A stretch of 64,000 bases of DNA from positions 1 through 64,000 of the forward strand of contig CAIXAE010000008.1 in the NCBI GenBank assembly GCA_903917345.1, written 5' to 3'. The position numbers and the translations under genes are program-made. The notes below the pieces were generated by a model, which was given only the letters and a program-made list of their open reading frames with translations, did not search any database and was not told the origin of the DNA. Shown in pieces: positions 19,071 through 27,780 of this stretch. This DNA is from an uncultured Methylococcaceae bacterium (GTDB taxonomy: Bacteria; Pseudomonadota; Gammaproteobacteria; Methylococcales; Methylomonadaceae). Numbering within the stretch: the first letter of the stretch is position 1; the number at the start of each line of letters is the position of its first letter.

Positions 19071-21308
19071 ATGCAAACTGAAACCCAGCACTTATCCGGT
19101 GAATTGAACGAAGAACAAGGTCATGGAGTATCCTTAAGTGCATATTTTAATATCCTTTGGTTAAAAAGAAAATTATTGCTTAATGTAAGCAGCTTTGTAT
19201 TTTTAGCGGCTGTGTTAGTGATTTATCAATTAACGCCCCGCTATACAGCCGCCACCCAATTGTTAGTCGGGATTAATTCCGCCAAGGTGGTTGATATTGA
19301 AGAAGTCTTAAGTGGACAGATAAAAGGAGATTCTGCTGTTATTGGTGAGATGGAGGTGATTAAGTCACGCGAGATTGCCCGTGTTGTTAAGGATGCCTTA
19401 AAGCTGGATCATTCGCCTGTGTTTAATCCCCCTCCTAAACCGCCGGGGTTTTTTGCACAACTAAATCCTCTGCACTATGTACCAGATACTTGGCTAATTG
19501 CGATCGGTAAAAAATCGGTTACCCCCCTCACAGATGAAGAAAAGAATGCGGCATTGCAAGTGGGTATCATCAATCAGTTGCTTGGAAGTTTAACGGTTAC
19601 CCAGATTAAACGTTCTCAAGTGATTAATATTGCCTTTGATGCGGCTGATCCTATGCTAGCGGCTAAGATTGCCAATACGGTTGCCGATAAATATATTATT
19701 GGGCAGTTACAAGCCAAATTTGATGCCACTAAAAAAGCCACAGACTGGCTAAATGATCAATTGGCTGATCTTAAACAAAAAGTACAACACTCTGAGCGGG
19801 CAGTACAAGACTTTAAAGTGAGCCATAATTTAATTACGGTAAGCAAAGAAGTAGGCTTGTCACAACAACAGTTATCTGATGTGAATAGCCAATTAATTAT
19901 TGCCCGTGTACAACGAGCCGAAGCAGAAGCAAAGTATCAGCAAATTGAAGATATATCGCGCAGTGGCCGTGATTTTGATAGTGTGGCGGATGTATTAAAT
20001 TCTGCTCTGATTTCAAGTTTGCGCGGTCAAGAATCAGAAGTACAGCGTAAGTATTCTGAAATGATGGTGGAATATGGCGCTCGTCATCCTAAATTAATTC
20101 AGATGCGCGCTGAACTGGATGATATTGGCGCTAAGATTAGGGGTGAGGTTAAAAAGATTGCGGCTGGTTTTCGTAATACCTTAGATGTGGCTAGGGCCCG
20201 AGAGAATTCTTTATTAGGTAGTTTAAAGAATTTGGAAGCAAAAACATCCAATAATAATCAAGATGAGGTGGAGTTAAGGGCCTTAGAGCGTGAGGCAACT
20301 GCGAATAAAGCCTTATTTGAAAACTTTTTAGGTCGATTTAAGGAAACAACCACAACGCAAGGCATTGAGCAAGCGGATGCCCGCGTCATTTCTTTTGCTG
20401 AGGTTCCCACATCGGCTACGTTCCCTAAAAAAGGCCTGTTGTTAATGGTTAGCTTTATCGGCTCACTATTTTTTGCGATAGGCTTGATATTTATTATTGA
20501 ATTATTAAACCCCGGCATCCGTACACCCGAACAAATTCAAGATCTGTTTAAATTTAATACCATGGGGATTATCCCTTTGTTACAAGATGATGTATTAAGC
20601 CCGCATGATTATGTGTTGTCTAAACCGCAATCTGCGTTGGCGGAGGCCATTAATACCTTGCGCATATCCCTTAGTTTATTAAATCCGGATGCGGCGGTTA
20701 AGTCGATATTGGTGACGTCCTCTTTACCGGGTGAGGGTAAAACCACCTTAGCGAATATGTTAGCGCGTATGTCAGCCAATGCAGGGAAAAAAACAGTCAT
20801 TATTGAGGCAGATGTTAGGCGACCTGCGATTGCTAAAGAGTTTAATGTTGATAATAACAGCACCTTAGGATTAACCGATTTATTAAGCAATCCTGCGTTA
20901 ACACTAGACGAAGTTTTAGTTACAGATTTTAAAACGGGGTTGAAAATTTTAACTAGAGGGCAGGCGAGTTACGTAAATGCCTCGGATTTGTTTGCATCAA
21001 AACGTATGCGCTTTATTATGCAAGAATTGCGTGAGCAATTTGATTTAGTCGTGGTGGATTCTGCCCCGATTATGGCGGTGCCTGATTCTAGAGTGTTGCA
21101 AGGTTTGGTTGATAAAACGATTTATGTATTGAAATGGGATTCAACGCCTAAAAAAGTCGTCCGTAATGGGTTACATTTAATGACTCAAGATGGCAACAGC
21201 AATATTGCCGGCATTGTGTTGCAACAAATCAATCTTAAGCAATACGGGCGGTATGGGGATTACAGTTATTATTATCACTATAATCGTTATCAATCCTATT
21301 ACTCTTAA
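19071..21308 (+). CDS. wzc: Wzc-like chain-length determinant and tyrosine autokinase
   Basis: A 745-residue inner-membrane protein. An N-terminal Wzz domain lies between two membrane spans (near residues 35-60 and 455-480), with a periplasmic coiled-coil region (about 220-420). The cytoplasmic BY-kinase domain has Walker A PGEGKTT near 551, Walker A' KTVIIEADVRRP, and Walker B FDLVVVDSAPIMAVPDSR. Ten of the last 21 residues are tyrosines, the autophosphorylated tail. Cycles of tail phosphorylation control polymer length and export through the Wza-like protein. No low-molecular-weight tyrosine phosphatase (Wzb) gene accompanies it. Confidence 0.95.
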   Translation: MQTETQHLSGELNEEQGHGVSLSAYFNILWLKRKLLLNVSSFVFLAAVLVIYQLTPRYTAATQLLVGINSAKVVDIEEVLSGQIKGDSAVIGEMEVIKSREIARVVKDALKLDHSPVFNPPPKPPGFFAQLNPLHYVPDTWLIAIGKKSVTPLTDEEKNAALQVGIINQLLGSLTVTQIKRSQVINIAFDAADPMLAAKIANTVADKYIIGQLQAKFDATKKATDWLNDQLADLKQKVQHSERAVQDFKVSHNLITVSKEVGLSQQQLSDVNSQLIIARVQRAEAEAKYQQIEDISRSGRDFDSVADVLNSALISSLRGQESEVQRKYSEMMVEYGARHPKLIQMRAELDDIGAKIRGEVKKIAAGFRNTLDVARARENSLLGSLKNLEAKTSNNNQDEVELRALEREATANKALFENFLGRFKETTTTQGIEQADARVISFAEVPTSATFPKKGLLLMVSFIGSLFFAIGLIFIIELLNPGIRTPEQIQDLFKFNTMGIIPLLQDDVLSPHDYVLSKPQSALAEAINTLRISLSLLNPDAAVKSILVTSSLPGEGKTTLANMLARMSANAGKKTVIIEADVRRPAIAKEFNVDNNSTLGLTDLLSNPALTLDEVLVTDFKTGLKILTRGQASYVNASDLFASKRMRFIMQELREQFDLVVVDSAPIMAVPDSRVLQGLVDKTIYVLKWDSTPKKVVRNGLHLMTQDGNSNIAGIVLQQINLKQYGRYGDYSYYYHYNRYQSYYS

Positions 21309-21311
21309 TAC

Positions 21312-22031
21312 ATGACGATGAAAGTGCATCAGCAATCACGCTTTAGTGCCGTTTTTTTAGGTCTTTTTTCATTAGGTATTTTGGTGTTTGCCGTGCCACG
21401 TTTTGTAGCGAGTATCTATGCGCTCTATCCTGAATCGGTTTTAACTCATCACCAGAGCACTATTCCGGTCGAGGATTATTTAACGAGTATAAGAGATCTG
21501 GATGCGGCATTAGCGTGGGACAATAATCCGGACTATTTACAAGCTAAAGCTTTATGCAATTTGGCGTTAGTTAATTCCCCTGCTATACCCATCACGCAGA
21601 AATATCTGCAATTATTTGAAGCCAGACAAATGATCATTAAGGGGCTTAAAGTGTCGCCTATTGATGGTTTTGCCTGGTATAGATTTGCCCTTGTTGATAA
21701 GCCATTAGGACACCCAGTGTCTGAGGTGGCTGAAGCGCTGCGATTATCGTTATATTCTGCACGCGTTGAACCCGATTTAGTCATGCAGCGGTTGACGCTG
21801 GCCTTTTCGTATCTCAATGAGTTGCGGATTGAAGATCAAGCACTCTGGCTAAAAGAAGTGCCCTTAGCATGGAAATATGCACCCAATAAGTTAGTGGCAT
21901 TCGTCATTCAAAACCCAAAGGCTAAAAGCTGGGTACAAATTGCTTTTGTGTACGATATTGAACATTTGGATCAATTTGAGCGAGCCTATGAAAAAGCGAT
22001 TAAAAACATTATTCCTGCGCCAACGCACTAA
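21312..22031 (+). CDS. membrane-anchored TPR-like protein of unknown function
   Basis: A 239-residue protein with one N-terminal membrane segment (about residues 14-36) and a remainder of amphipathic helices resembling tetratricopeptide pairs, for example DYLQAKALCNLALVN and FEARQMIIKGLKVSP followed by DGFAWYRFALVDKP. I cannot assign a family. It starts three bases after wzc and overlaps the phosphatase gene by 44 bases, so it is part of the export operon and probably acts in the periplasm on an assembly or regulation step. Confidence 0.65.
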   Translation: MTMKVHQQSRFSAVFLGLFSLGILVFAVPRFVASIYALYPESVLTHHQSTIPVEDYLTSIRDLDAALAWDNNPDYLQAKALCNLALVNSPAIPITQKYLQLFEARQMIIKGLKVSPIDGFAWYRFALVDKPLGHPVSEVAEALRLSLYSARVEPDLVMQRLTLAFSYLNELRIEDQALWLKEVPLAWKYAPNKLVAFVIQNPKAKSWVQIAFVYDIEHLDQFERAYEKAIKNIIPAPTH

Positions 22032-22797
22032 AGAGCCTCCCGTTGGCTTACTTGACAATACCCGTGTCTATGCGATTGGAGATATCCACGGTCGGCTAGA
22101 TTTATTACAAAGGGTGCATCAGAAGATTTTGCAGCATGCCTTGGGTTATCAAGGCGAAAAAACGGTGGTGTATTTAGGGGATTATATTGATCGCGGGCCA
22201 CAATCAAAACAGGTCGTGGATTATTTGTTATCTGATCCGCTCAGTGACTTTAACTCGGTTTTTCTGTTAGGTAATCACGAAGAAGTTTTAATGCAATTTA
22301 TTGAGGGATGCTCGTTTAATGTTATTCAAGACTGGTTTTCTTTTGGTGGCTTATCAACCTTGCAAAGTTACGGCGTAACGTTTCAAGGCGTGCCTTCTGT
22401 ATTTGATTTTAATCGATTTAGAAAAGAATTTAGCGCAAATTGTCCAGCGGCACATCTTAACTTTTACCGTAACTTAAGGCTCTCTTTTCAGAAGGGTGGG
22501 TATTTTTTTGTGCATGCAGGTATTAAGCCGAAAGTATCACTGCGAAAGCAAAATAACCATGACTTACTCTGGATACGTGATGAGTTTACAAACTGTCAAA
22601 AAAAATACGAGAAGATCATTGTGCATGGCCATTCGGTAACTGAATCGCCTGAGATAAAGGCTAATAGGATCGGTTTGGATACGGGGGCTTTTGCTTCTGG
22701 AAGACTAACGTGTGCTGTTTTTGAGGGTGTTGATGTTGATGTGCTTAGTACTTCGGTTAATCCATCTGATGTATTAGTTACTAGCCATGTTGCCTAA
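21988..22797 (+). CDS. PPP-family serine/threonine (or dual) protein phosphatase
   Basis: A 269-residue metallophosphoesterase. All PPP signature blocks are present: GDIHGR near residue 30, GDYIDRGPQS near 60, LLGNHEE near 90, and late metal-binding histidines in FVHAGIKP and VHGHSVTE. The ATG at 21988 gives a natural start MKKRLKTLFLRQR; longer versions run further into the upstream gene. Bacterial members such as PrpA and PrpB remove phosphate from Ser/Thr and sometimes Tyr. Being last in the wzc operon, it may reset the kinase in place of Wzb. Cytoplasmic, with no signal peptide. Confidence 0.87.
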   Translation: MKKRLKTLFLRQRTKEPPVGLLDNTRVYAIGDIHGRLDLLQRVHQKILQHALGYQGEKTVVYLGDYIDRGPQSKQVVDYLLSDPLSDFNSVFLLGNHEEVLMQFIEGCSFNVIQDWFSFGGLSTLQSYGVTFQGVPSVFDFNRFRKEFSANCPAAHLNFYRNLRLSFQKGGYFFVHAGIKPKVSLRKQNNHDLLWIRDEFTNCQKKYEKIIVHGHSVTESPEIKANRIGLDTGAFASGRLTCAVFEGVDVDVLSTSVNPSDVLVTSHVA

Positions 22798-23280
22798 GTT
22801 GATTTTACTAAGGGATAAAGGCTCATCTGCTTGTGTGATGATCATTATCTTTTTGGTGTTGTTGATGGAGTAATTTATATTTTTTAAGAGGTTCTGACCG
22901 ATTAAAATATTCGAATTATTAGGGCCTACAATGGCGGTTACGTTGTTGTATGTGTTATTGCCAATTTTTATTTTTTCTATATTGACACGTTCTCTGGTTT
23001 TAACTGTGCCATCCGCTAAGGTGTAGGTACCGCTTTTTAATATATCTTTGCTATTAATGGAGCCTGATTGAATTAATGTTGCAATGACATTGAAGGGTAA
23101 GAACATTTCACTGGCACCGGTATCTAAAATACCCGCTACATTAACGGTCCCGTTTAGGGTGATGGGTACCATGTAGATGCCGTTATTATCTATTAATGAA
23201 ATTTCATCGGCTAAAGCAATAAAATTTACAAGTGATAGACTGAATGCGACAAACCATTTTAGGGTGCTCGTTTTAGTCAT
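22774..23280 (-). CDS. retropepsin-like aspartic protease (clan AA), exported
   Basis: A 168-residue protein with a signal peptide (about residues 1-24, ending IALA). The single aspartic protease motif is ILDTGASEMFLP near residue 51, followed by a flap-like TYTLADGTVKTRE and the ILIGQNLL motif that pairs with the active site in retropepsin folds. Such one-lobe enzymes act as dimers. It should sit in the periplasm. It converges on the phosphatase gene and the last 24 bases of the two genes overlap tail to tail. Substrate unknown. Confidence 0.82.
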   Translation of the reverse strand: MTKTSTLKWFVAFSLSLVNFIALADEISLIDNNGIYMVPITLNGTVNVAGILDTGASEMFLPFNVIATLIQSGSINSKDILKSGTYTLADGTVKTRERVNIEKIKIGNNTYNNVTAIVGPNNSNILIGQNLLKNINYSINNTKKIMIITQADEPLSLSKINLGNMASN

Positions 23281-23474
23281 TTTATCCGTATCGTTATTAA
23301 GTGAATATTACGCTGCTGAGTTTGAATATTTTCAGTATCGCAATGTTTTGAAACATAATAACCCAGTAGGACTAAAGGATATAATATTTTTTATAAATCA
23401 AATGCTTTAACAGAGGGCATTATTAGGTGTTTTTTATAAAAGTGGATGTGTGGATGCCTAAAATTAGGTGATGA

Positions 23475-24284
23475 TCATAATAAAAAGTTGATGCTCGCTT
23501 GTTGTTGCTCCGCTAGGCCATTATCGCTATCTGTGGTTTCATCTTTTAGCGCTACTCCAGAGCGCTGTAACTTCTCTGCCTCTTTTATCAAATACAGTAG
23601 CTTCTTTAAGGCTTGCTCGTAACTTAAACCATTAGCATGGATGTTCGATATGCAGTTTCTATCAGCATCGGTACTGATATTGGCTTTTGCGTGATAAGTA
23701 AAGTATATCCCTAAACTATCCGGCGAACTTAAGCCCGGGCGTTCTCCAATTAAGGTGATGCATATCGGCGCTTGGTAATGTTCTGCGACGGCATCCCCTA
23801 TGGCTACTCTGCCATGTTTAACTAAACTAATCGGCGCTAATTGATAATCTAAATCTGTGAGGGCAGGCACTAAGCGTTGCAAAAAGGCGTGGGCATGGTT
23901 AGTTATGGCTTTAGATGACAGGCCATCGGCAATCACAATGACGATATCTACTGCGTGTGAGTGTTGTGAGGCTAGTTGTTGGATGGATCGCTCATTTAAG
24001 CAGCGGCCATAATCAGGCCGTTGTAAATAGTCTGCTTGAGTATCTGCTTGGCTTTGTAATACTTGGCTTTCATATCCGCTGTTATCTAAGCTTTGTTTTA
24101 GGGCATCGAAATCTAACGGTATATGCACGGCATCTCGCGCTAGCGCATGGGCTAACTGAAAGTCTAAATGTGATCGTGTGGGTAAGCTCATGCCGGCACG
24201 CCCTAAAGCAATTCTAGCCGGTGTTAATTGTGTTAACGGGTGCCATGGATCATAGGCGATGGTTAAGTCTTTATCTTGAGCCAT
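23475..24284 (-). CDS. eutC: ethanolamine ammonia-lyase small subunit
   Basis: A 269-residue small (beta) subunit of the adenosylcobalamin-dependent lyase that splits ethanolamine into acetaldehyde and ammonia. Typical stretches are TPARIALGRAGMSLPTRSHLDFQLAHALARDAV when read through residues 19-51, DIVIVIADGLSS near 113, VAIGDAVAEH near 158 and LIGERPGLSSPDSLGIYFTY near 178. It overlaps the eutB stop by one base (TAATG), giving the coupled eutB-eutC pair. No eutA reactivase or shell genes are nearby. Confidence 0.95.
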   Translation of the reverse strand: MAQDKDLTIAYDPWHPLTQLTPARIALGRAGMSLPTRSHLDFQLAHALARDAVHIPLDFDALKQSLDNSGYESQVLQSQADTQADYLQRPDYGRCLNERSIQQLASQHSHAVDIVIVIADGLSSKAITNHAHAFLQRLVPALTDLDYQLAPISLVKHGRVAIGDAVAEHYQAPICITLIGERPGLSSPDSLGIYFTYHAKANISTDADRNCISNIHANGLSYEQALKKLLYLIKEAEKLQRSGVALKDETTDSDNGLAEQQQASINFLL

Positions 24285-25678
24285 TAGTGGCCTCCCGTTA
24301 GTTTTTGTATTGAGGCTTTAAAGAGCGCTGGCATTTCTGTTAGGGGCTTGAGTTGGTTATGGGCATTAAAAATATCATGTTCAATCAACCAAGCTTCAAA
24401 CTCGGGGGCAGGGCGTAACCCTAATACTTGTCTAACGTAAAGCGCATCATGAAAGGAAGTGGACTGATAGTTAAGCATAACGTCATCTGCGCCTGGGATG
24501 CCCATGATAAAGCTACCACCAGCCATAGCAAAGCTGCTGAGTAAGAGGTCCATATCATCTTGATCAGCTTCTGCATGATTGGTGTAACAGATATCACAGC
24601 CCATCGGTAATCCAAGTAATTTGCCGCAAAAATGATCTTCTAATCCGGCGCGGATAATTTGTTTACCGTCATATAAGTATTCGGGGCCTATAAATCCTAC
24701 GACTGTATTGACCAATAAGGGTTTAAATTTACGGGCAACCGCGTAGGCCCTAGCTTCACAAGTTTGTTGATCGAGGCCATGATGCGCATTAGCCGAGAGT
24801 GCACTGCCTTGGCCGGTTTCAAAATACATACAATTATGGCCGACGGTACCGCGTTTTAAGGCAAGGGCCGCTTGATGTGCTTCATTAAGTAGGTTGAGAT
24901 TAATGCCAAAGCTTTCGTTGGCTTTTTGGGTGCCCGCTATCGATTGAAAGACTAAATCAACGGGTACATGGTGTTCGATTGCTTTGATGGTGGTTGTAAC
25001 ATGCGCCAAGATGCAGGCTTGGGTGGGGATGTTATAACGCTCAATTACATCATTTAGTAAATGTAATAGACGTGCCGTGGCTTCTAAATTGTCTGAGGCC
25101 GGATTTATGCCAATCACGGCATCACCACAGCCATACAATAAGCCATCTAAAAGACTGGCGGCTACACCTGCTGCATTATCTGTGGGGTGGTTGGGTTGTA
25201 AGCGGGTAGACAGTCTGTTTTCTAAGCCTATCGTGTTTCTAAAGCGGGTGATTACACGGCACTTTTTAGCCACTAAGATTAAATCTTGTAGGCGCATGAT
25301 TTTTGAAACTGCGGCCACCATTTCGGGGGTTAAACCGGGCGCTAATGCCGTGAGTTTTTCTGTTGTGGCGTCTTCTGATAATAACCAATTACGAAAATCA
25401 CCAACGGTAAAGTGGCTAATAGGTGCAAAGGCGGTGGCGTTATGTTCGTCAATAATTAGCCGCGTGACTTCATCTGTTTCGTAAGGCACCAGTGCTTCGG
25501 TTAAAAATTGTTTTAAGGGTACATCGGCTAAAGCATATTGGGCTGCGACGCGTTCTAAATGATTACTGGCGGCCACACCGGCTAAATAATCACCTGATCT
25601 GGCGGGGGTGGCTTTGGCCATTAAATTAGCCAAGGTTTTAAAATCGTAACTTAAATGCTGTGCGCTGGTTTTGTACAT
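24284..25678 (-). CDS. eutB: ethanolamine ammonia-lyase large subunit
   Basis: The 464-residue catalytic (alpha) subunit, a TIM barrel that holds ethanolamine and the corrin. Seen are FTVGDFRNWLLS near residue 89, DAVIGINPASDN near 186, FETGQGSALSANAHHGLDQQ near 287 and LLGLPMGCDICYTNHAEADQ near 353. Length matches the family. AGGAA lies about 8 bases before the ATG. The product acetaldehyde is toxic and volatile. Without microcompartment genes this would be a simple two-gene nitrogen or C2 scavenging unit that depends on cobalamin supply. Confidence 0.96.
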   Translation of the reverse strand: MYKTSAQHLSYDFKTLANLMAKATPARSGDYLAGVAASNHLERVAAQYALADVPLKQFLTEALVPYETDEVTRLIIDEHNATAFAPISHFTVGDFRNWLLSEDATTEKLTALAPGLTPEMVAAVSKIMRLQDLILVAKKCRVITRFRNTIGLENRLSTRLQPNHPTDNAAGVAASLLDGLLYGCGDAVIGINPASDNLEATARLLHLLNDVIERYNIPTQACILAHVTTTIKAIEHHVPVDLVFQSIAGTQKANESFGINLNLLNEAHQAALALKRGTVGHNCMYFETGQGSALSANAHHGLDQQTCEARAYAVARKFKPLLVNTVVGFIGPEYLYDGKQIIRAGLEDHFCGKLLGLPMGCDICYTNHAEADQDDMDLLLSSFAMAGGSFIMGIPGADDVMLNYQSTSFHDALYVRQVLGLRPAPEFEAWLIEHDIFNAHNQLKPLTEMPALFKASIQKLTGGH

Positions 25679-25735
25679 GAAACGCTTCCTAAGGTCTTAG
25701 GGGATTAAGCATAGCATTGGATTATGACATTTTAT

Positions 25736-26593
25736 TTAAAGTCCAGATTTCACAGACAAGGTGACTATAAAATCAGCCTCGATATCGAGCTCTGTAAGAC
25801 GCTTTAATGTGTCTTTGATCGCTTCACTTGCACTCCATGCAAAAGGCGTCATTTCTAATAGGGCTTCGCGATGTGCAGCATCGGGAGAAATTTTGTAACT
25901 TACTCGTTGACTAGTTATGGGGGTAAAGCCCGGTGGGATTTCTGCATCCTCAGTGTGTTCGGTGACTGCAGTGTAGATGTGTTCTTTTAATTGCCACAAA
26001 TGTCTGGGGCCTGGGGTTACGGTAAGTAAATAGCCTGCGGGTTTTATGAGGCGAAATAATTCTGTGGCATCAGAAGGTGCAAATACCCGATAGACGATGT
26101 CGAATGTATCCGTTGCATAGGGCAGTTTATTAGAACTTGCGACTATAAATTGTGCCGTTTTTTGTTTTTTTGCGGCGGCAGTTATCGCAAATTTAGAAAT
26201 ATCATTACCATAAAGCTGGATGTGTTCGGGTCTTTTACAGAGCTCAATGATTTTACGTGCGTAATAACCTTCTCCACAGCCTAGATCAAGAATATGCGCT
26301 TTAGGGGTTAAGGGTTGAACGGTATCAATCATTAATGCGATGGCTCTAGCCAAGGGCTCATAAAAGCCAGCTTCTAAAAATAAGCGCCGCGCAGTGAGCA
26401 TGGCTTTATTATCGCCGGGTTCTTTAGAATGCTTATGGTGTACAGGTAATAAGTTGATATAACCTTCTTTGGCACAATCAAAACTATGGCGATTGCTACA
26501 GGTATAGGTGTTTTGAGTCGTTTGATGATTTAAGGGGCTATTACACAAAGGGCAAATGTATACGGTTTGGGATGGGGGGCTCTCTGTATTCAT
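25736..26593 (-). CDS. rlmA: 23S rRNA (guanine-N1)-methyltransferase, RlmA family
   Basis: A 285-residue SAM-dependent methyltransferase. The N-terminal zinc finger is CPLC near residue 14 with CSNRHSFDCAKEGYINLL near 32, diagnostic for RlmA. The SAM motif ILDLGCGEGYYARKI lies near 98 and the catalytic-side segment VYRVFAPSDATELFRLIKPAG near 165. It methylates N1 of a guanine in helix 35 of 23S rRNA. The start overlaps the MFS gene stop by ATGA, so it is translationally coupled to a transporter. Confidence 0.9.
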   Translation of the reverse strand: MNTESPPSQTVYICPLCNSPLNHQTTQNTYTCSNRHSFDCAKEGYINLLPVHHKHSKEPGDNKAMLTARRLFLEAGFYEPLARAIALMIDTVQPLTPKAHILDLGCGEGYYARKIIELCKRPEHIQLYGNDISKFAITAAAKKQKTAQFIVASSNKLPYATDTFDIVYRVFAPSDATELFRLIKPAGYLLTVTPGPRHLWQLKEHIYTAVTEHTEDAEIPPGFTPITSQRVSYKISPDAAHREALLEMTPFAWSASEAIKDTLKRLTELDIEADFIVTLSVKSGL

Positions 26594-27780
26594 ACTGTTT
26601 TAGTGATTTTTGCAAAGGTTAAACTGACAAGTGTAAGACCACAGAAGACTGCGCCAGCATAAAAAGTGGCAGATGAACCGTACAGATCCCACACTAAGCC
26701 GGCTAAGGCACTGGCCACTAATAGGGCAATGCCACTCATTAAATTAAAAAAACCGTATGCTGTGCCCAATAAGTCTTTTGGTGAGGTGGCGGCCACCAGT
26801 GCGGCTAATAAACCTTGGGTTATGCCCATGTGTATGCCCCACAGCGTTAAACCGAACAATAGTGTGCTCCAATGGTGACTATTGGCAATCACAAGGTCAG
26901 CCGCTATTAATACAATTAAGCCAAAGGCGAGTAAACGGGTATGAGATAAACGGTCGGATAATTTACCAAAGGGATAGGCCGTTGCCGCGTAAATGATATT
27001 CATCGCGACCATGATTAAGGGGGTATAAGCGATGGGAATCCCTGATTGTTGACCTTTTAATACCAGAAAAGCTTCACTAAACCGTGCCAGCATAAACAAT
27101 GCGCCGATAATGACCACCCACCAGTAAGCAGCATTGAGTCGTTTTAGATTGGCTTTTGATATAGGGTTGATACGATGATTAGTGTGGTTTTGCTTAGGTT
27201 CTGTAACCCCCAAGAAGAGTAATAAAACCGCTAATAAGCCTGGGATGACGGCTACCCAAAATACGGTTCTAAAATCATTGGCCCATAAAATCATAAGACC
27301 CACCGCTAATAAGGGCCCCAAAAAAGCCCCGACGGTATCTAATGATTGTCTAAGTCCAAAAGCAGCGCCTCTAAGATGCGCTGGGGCAATTTCTGCGACT
27401 AAAGCATCTCGGGGCGCGCCACGAATACCTTTACCTACTCTGTCGATTATGCGTGCGCTCAGTATGAGTCCACTGGAAGTTGCGATCGCAAATAAAGGTT
27501 TAGTGAATGCACCTAATGCATAACCTAATAAAGCGAGTCTTTTGCGTTGACCTAAATAGTCACTGAGTACGCCAGAGAATATTTTGACGATAAGCGCCGT
27601 AGCTTCAGCAACGCCTTCTATTAAACCCACAGCTAATACAGAGGTGCCTAAGGTAGTGACCATAAATAAAGGTAACAGGCTGTGTATCATTTCTGATGAG
27701 ACATCCATCAGTAAACTCACAAAACCTAATACCCAAATAGACTTTGGGATCTGTCGTAAGTGACCTTTTGTTTGAGTCAT
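26590..27780 (-). CDS. major facilitator superfamily transporter
   Basis: A 396-residue, 12-helix MFS permease. SLLMDVSSEMIHSLLPLFMV at the first helix and DYLGQRKRLALLGYALGAFTKP (the loop 2-3 motif) followed by RIIDRVGKGIRGAPRDALVA mark a widespread bacterial subgroup of unknown substrate. The ATG at 27780 is preferred since it forms ATGA with the end of the upstream CDF gene; an ATG two codons upstream is also possible. It lies in a three-gene operon with a cation exporter and rlmA, so it may export a metal chelate or drug, but nothing in the sequence fixes this. Confidence 0.82.
   Translation of the reverse strand: MTQTKGHLRQIPKSIWVLGFVSLLMDVSSEMIHSLLPLFMVTTLGTSVLAVGLIEGVAEATALIVKIFSGVLSDYLGQRKRLALLGYALGAFTKPLFAIATSSGLILSARIIDRVGKGIRGAPRDALVAEIAPAHLRGAAFGLRQSLDTVGAFLGPLLAVGLMILWANDFRTVFWVAVIPGLLAVLLLFLGVTEPKQNHTNHRINPISKANLKRLNAAYWWVVIIGALFMLARFSEAFLVLKGQQSGIPIAYTPLIMVAMNIIYAATAYPFGKLSDRLSHTRLLAFGLIVLIAADLVIANSHHWSTLLFGLTLWGIHMGITQGLLAALVAATSPKDLLGTAYGFFNLMSGIALLVASALAGLVWDLYGSSATFYAGAVFCGLTLVSLTFAKITKTV

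Noticed and set aside
23475-25678. Ethanolamine-utilising microcompartment locus
   Set aside because: Only the two lyase subunits are present; no shell protein, aldehyde dehydrogenase or reactivase gene was found in the window.
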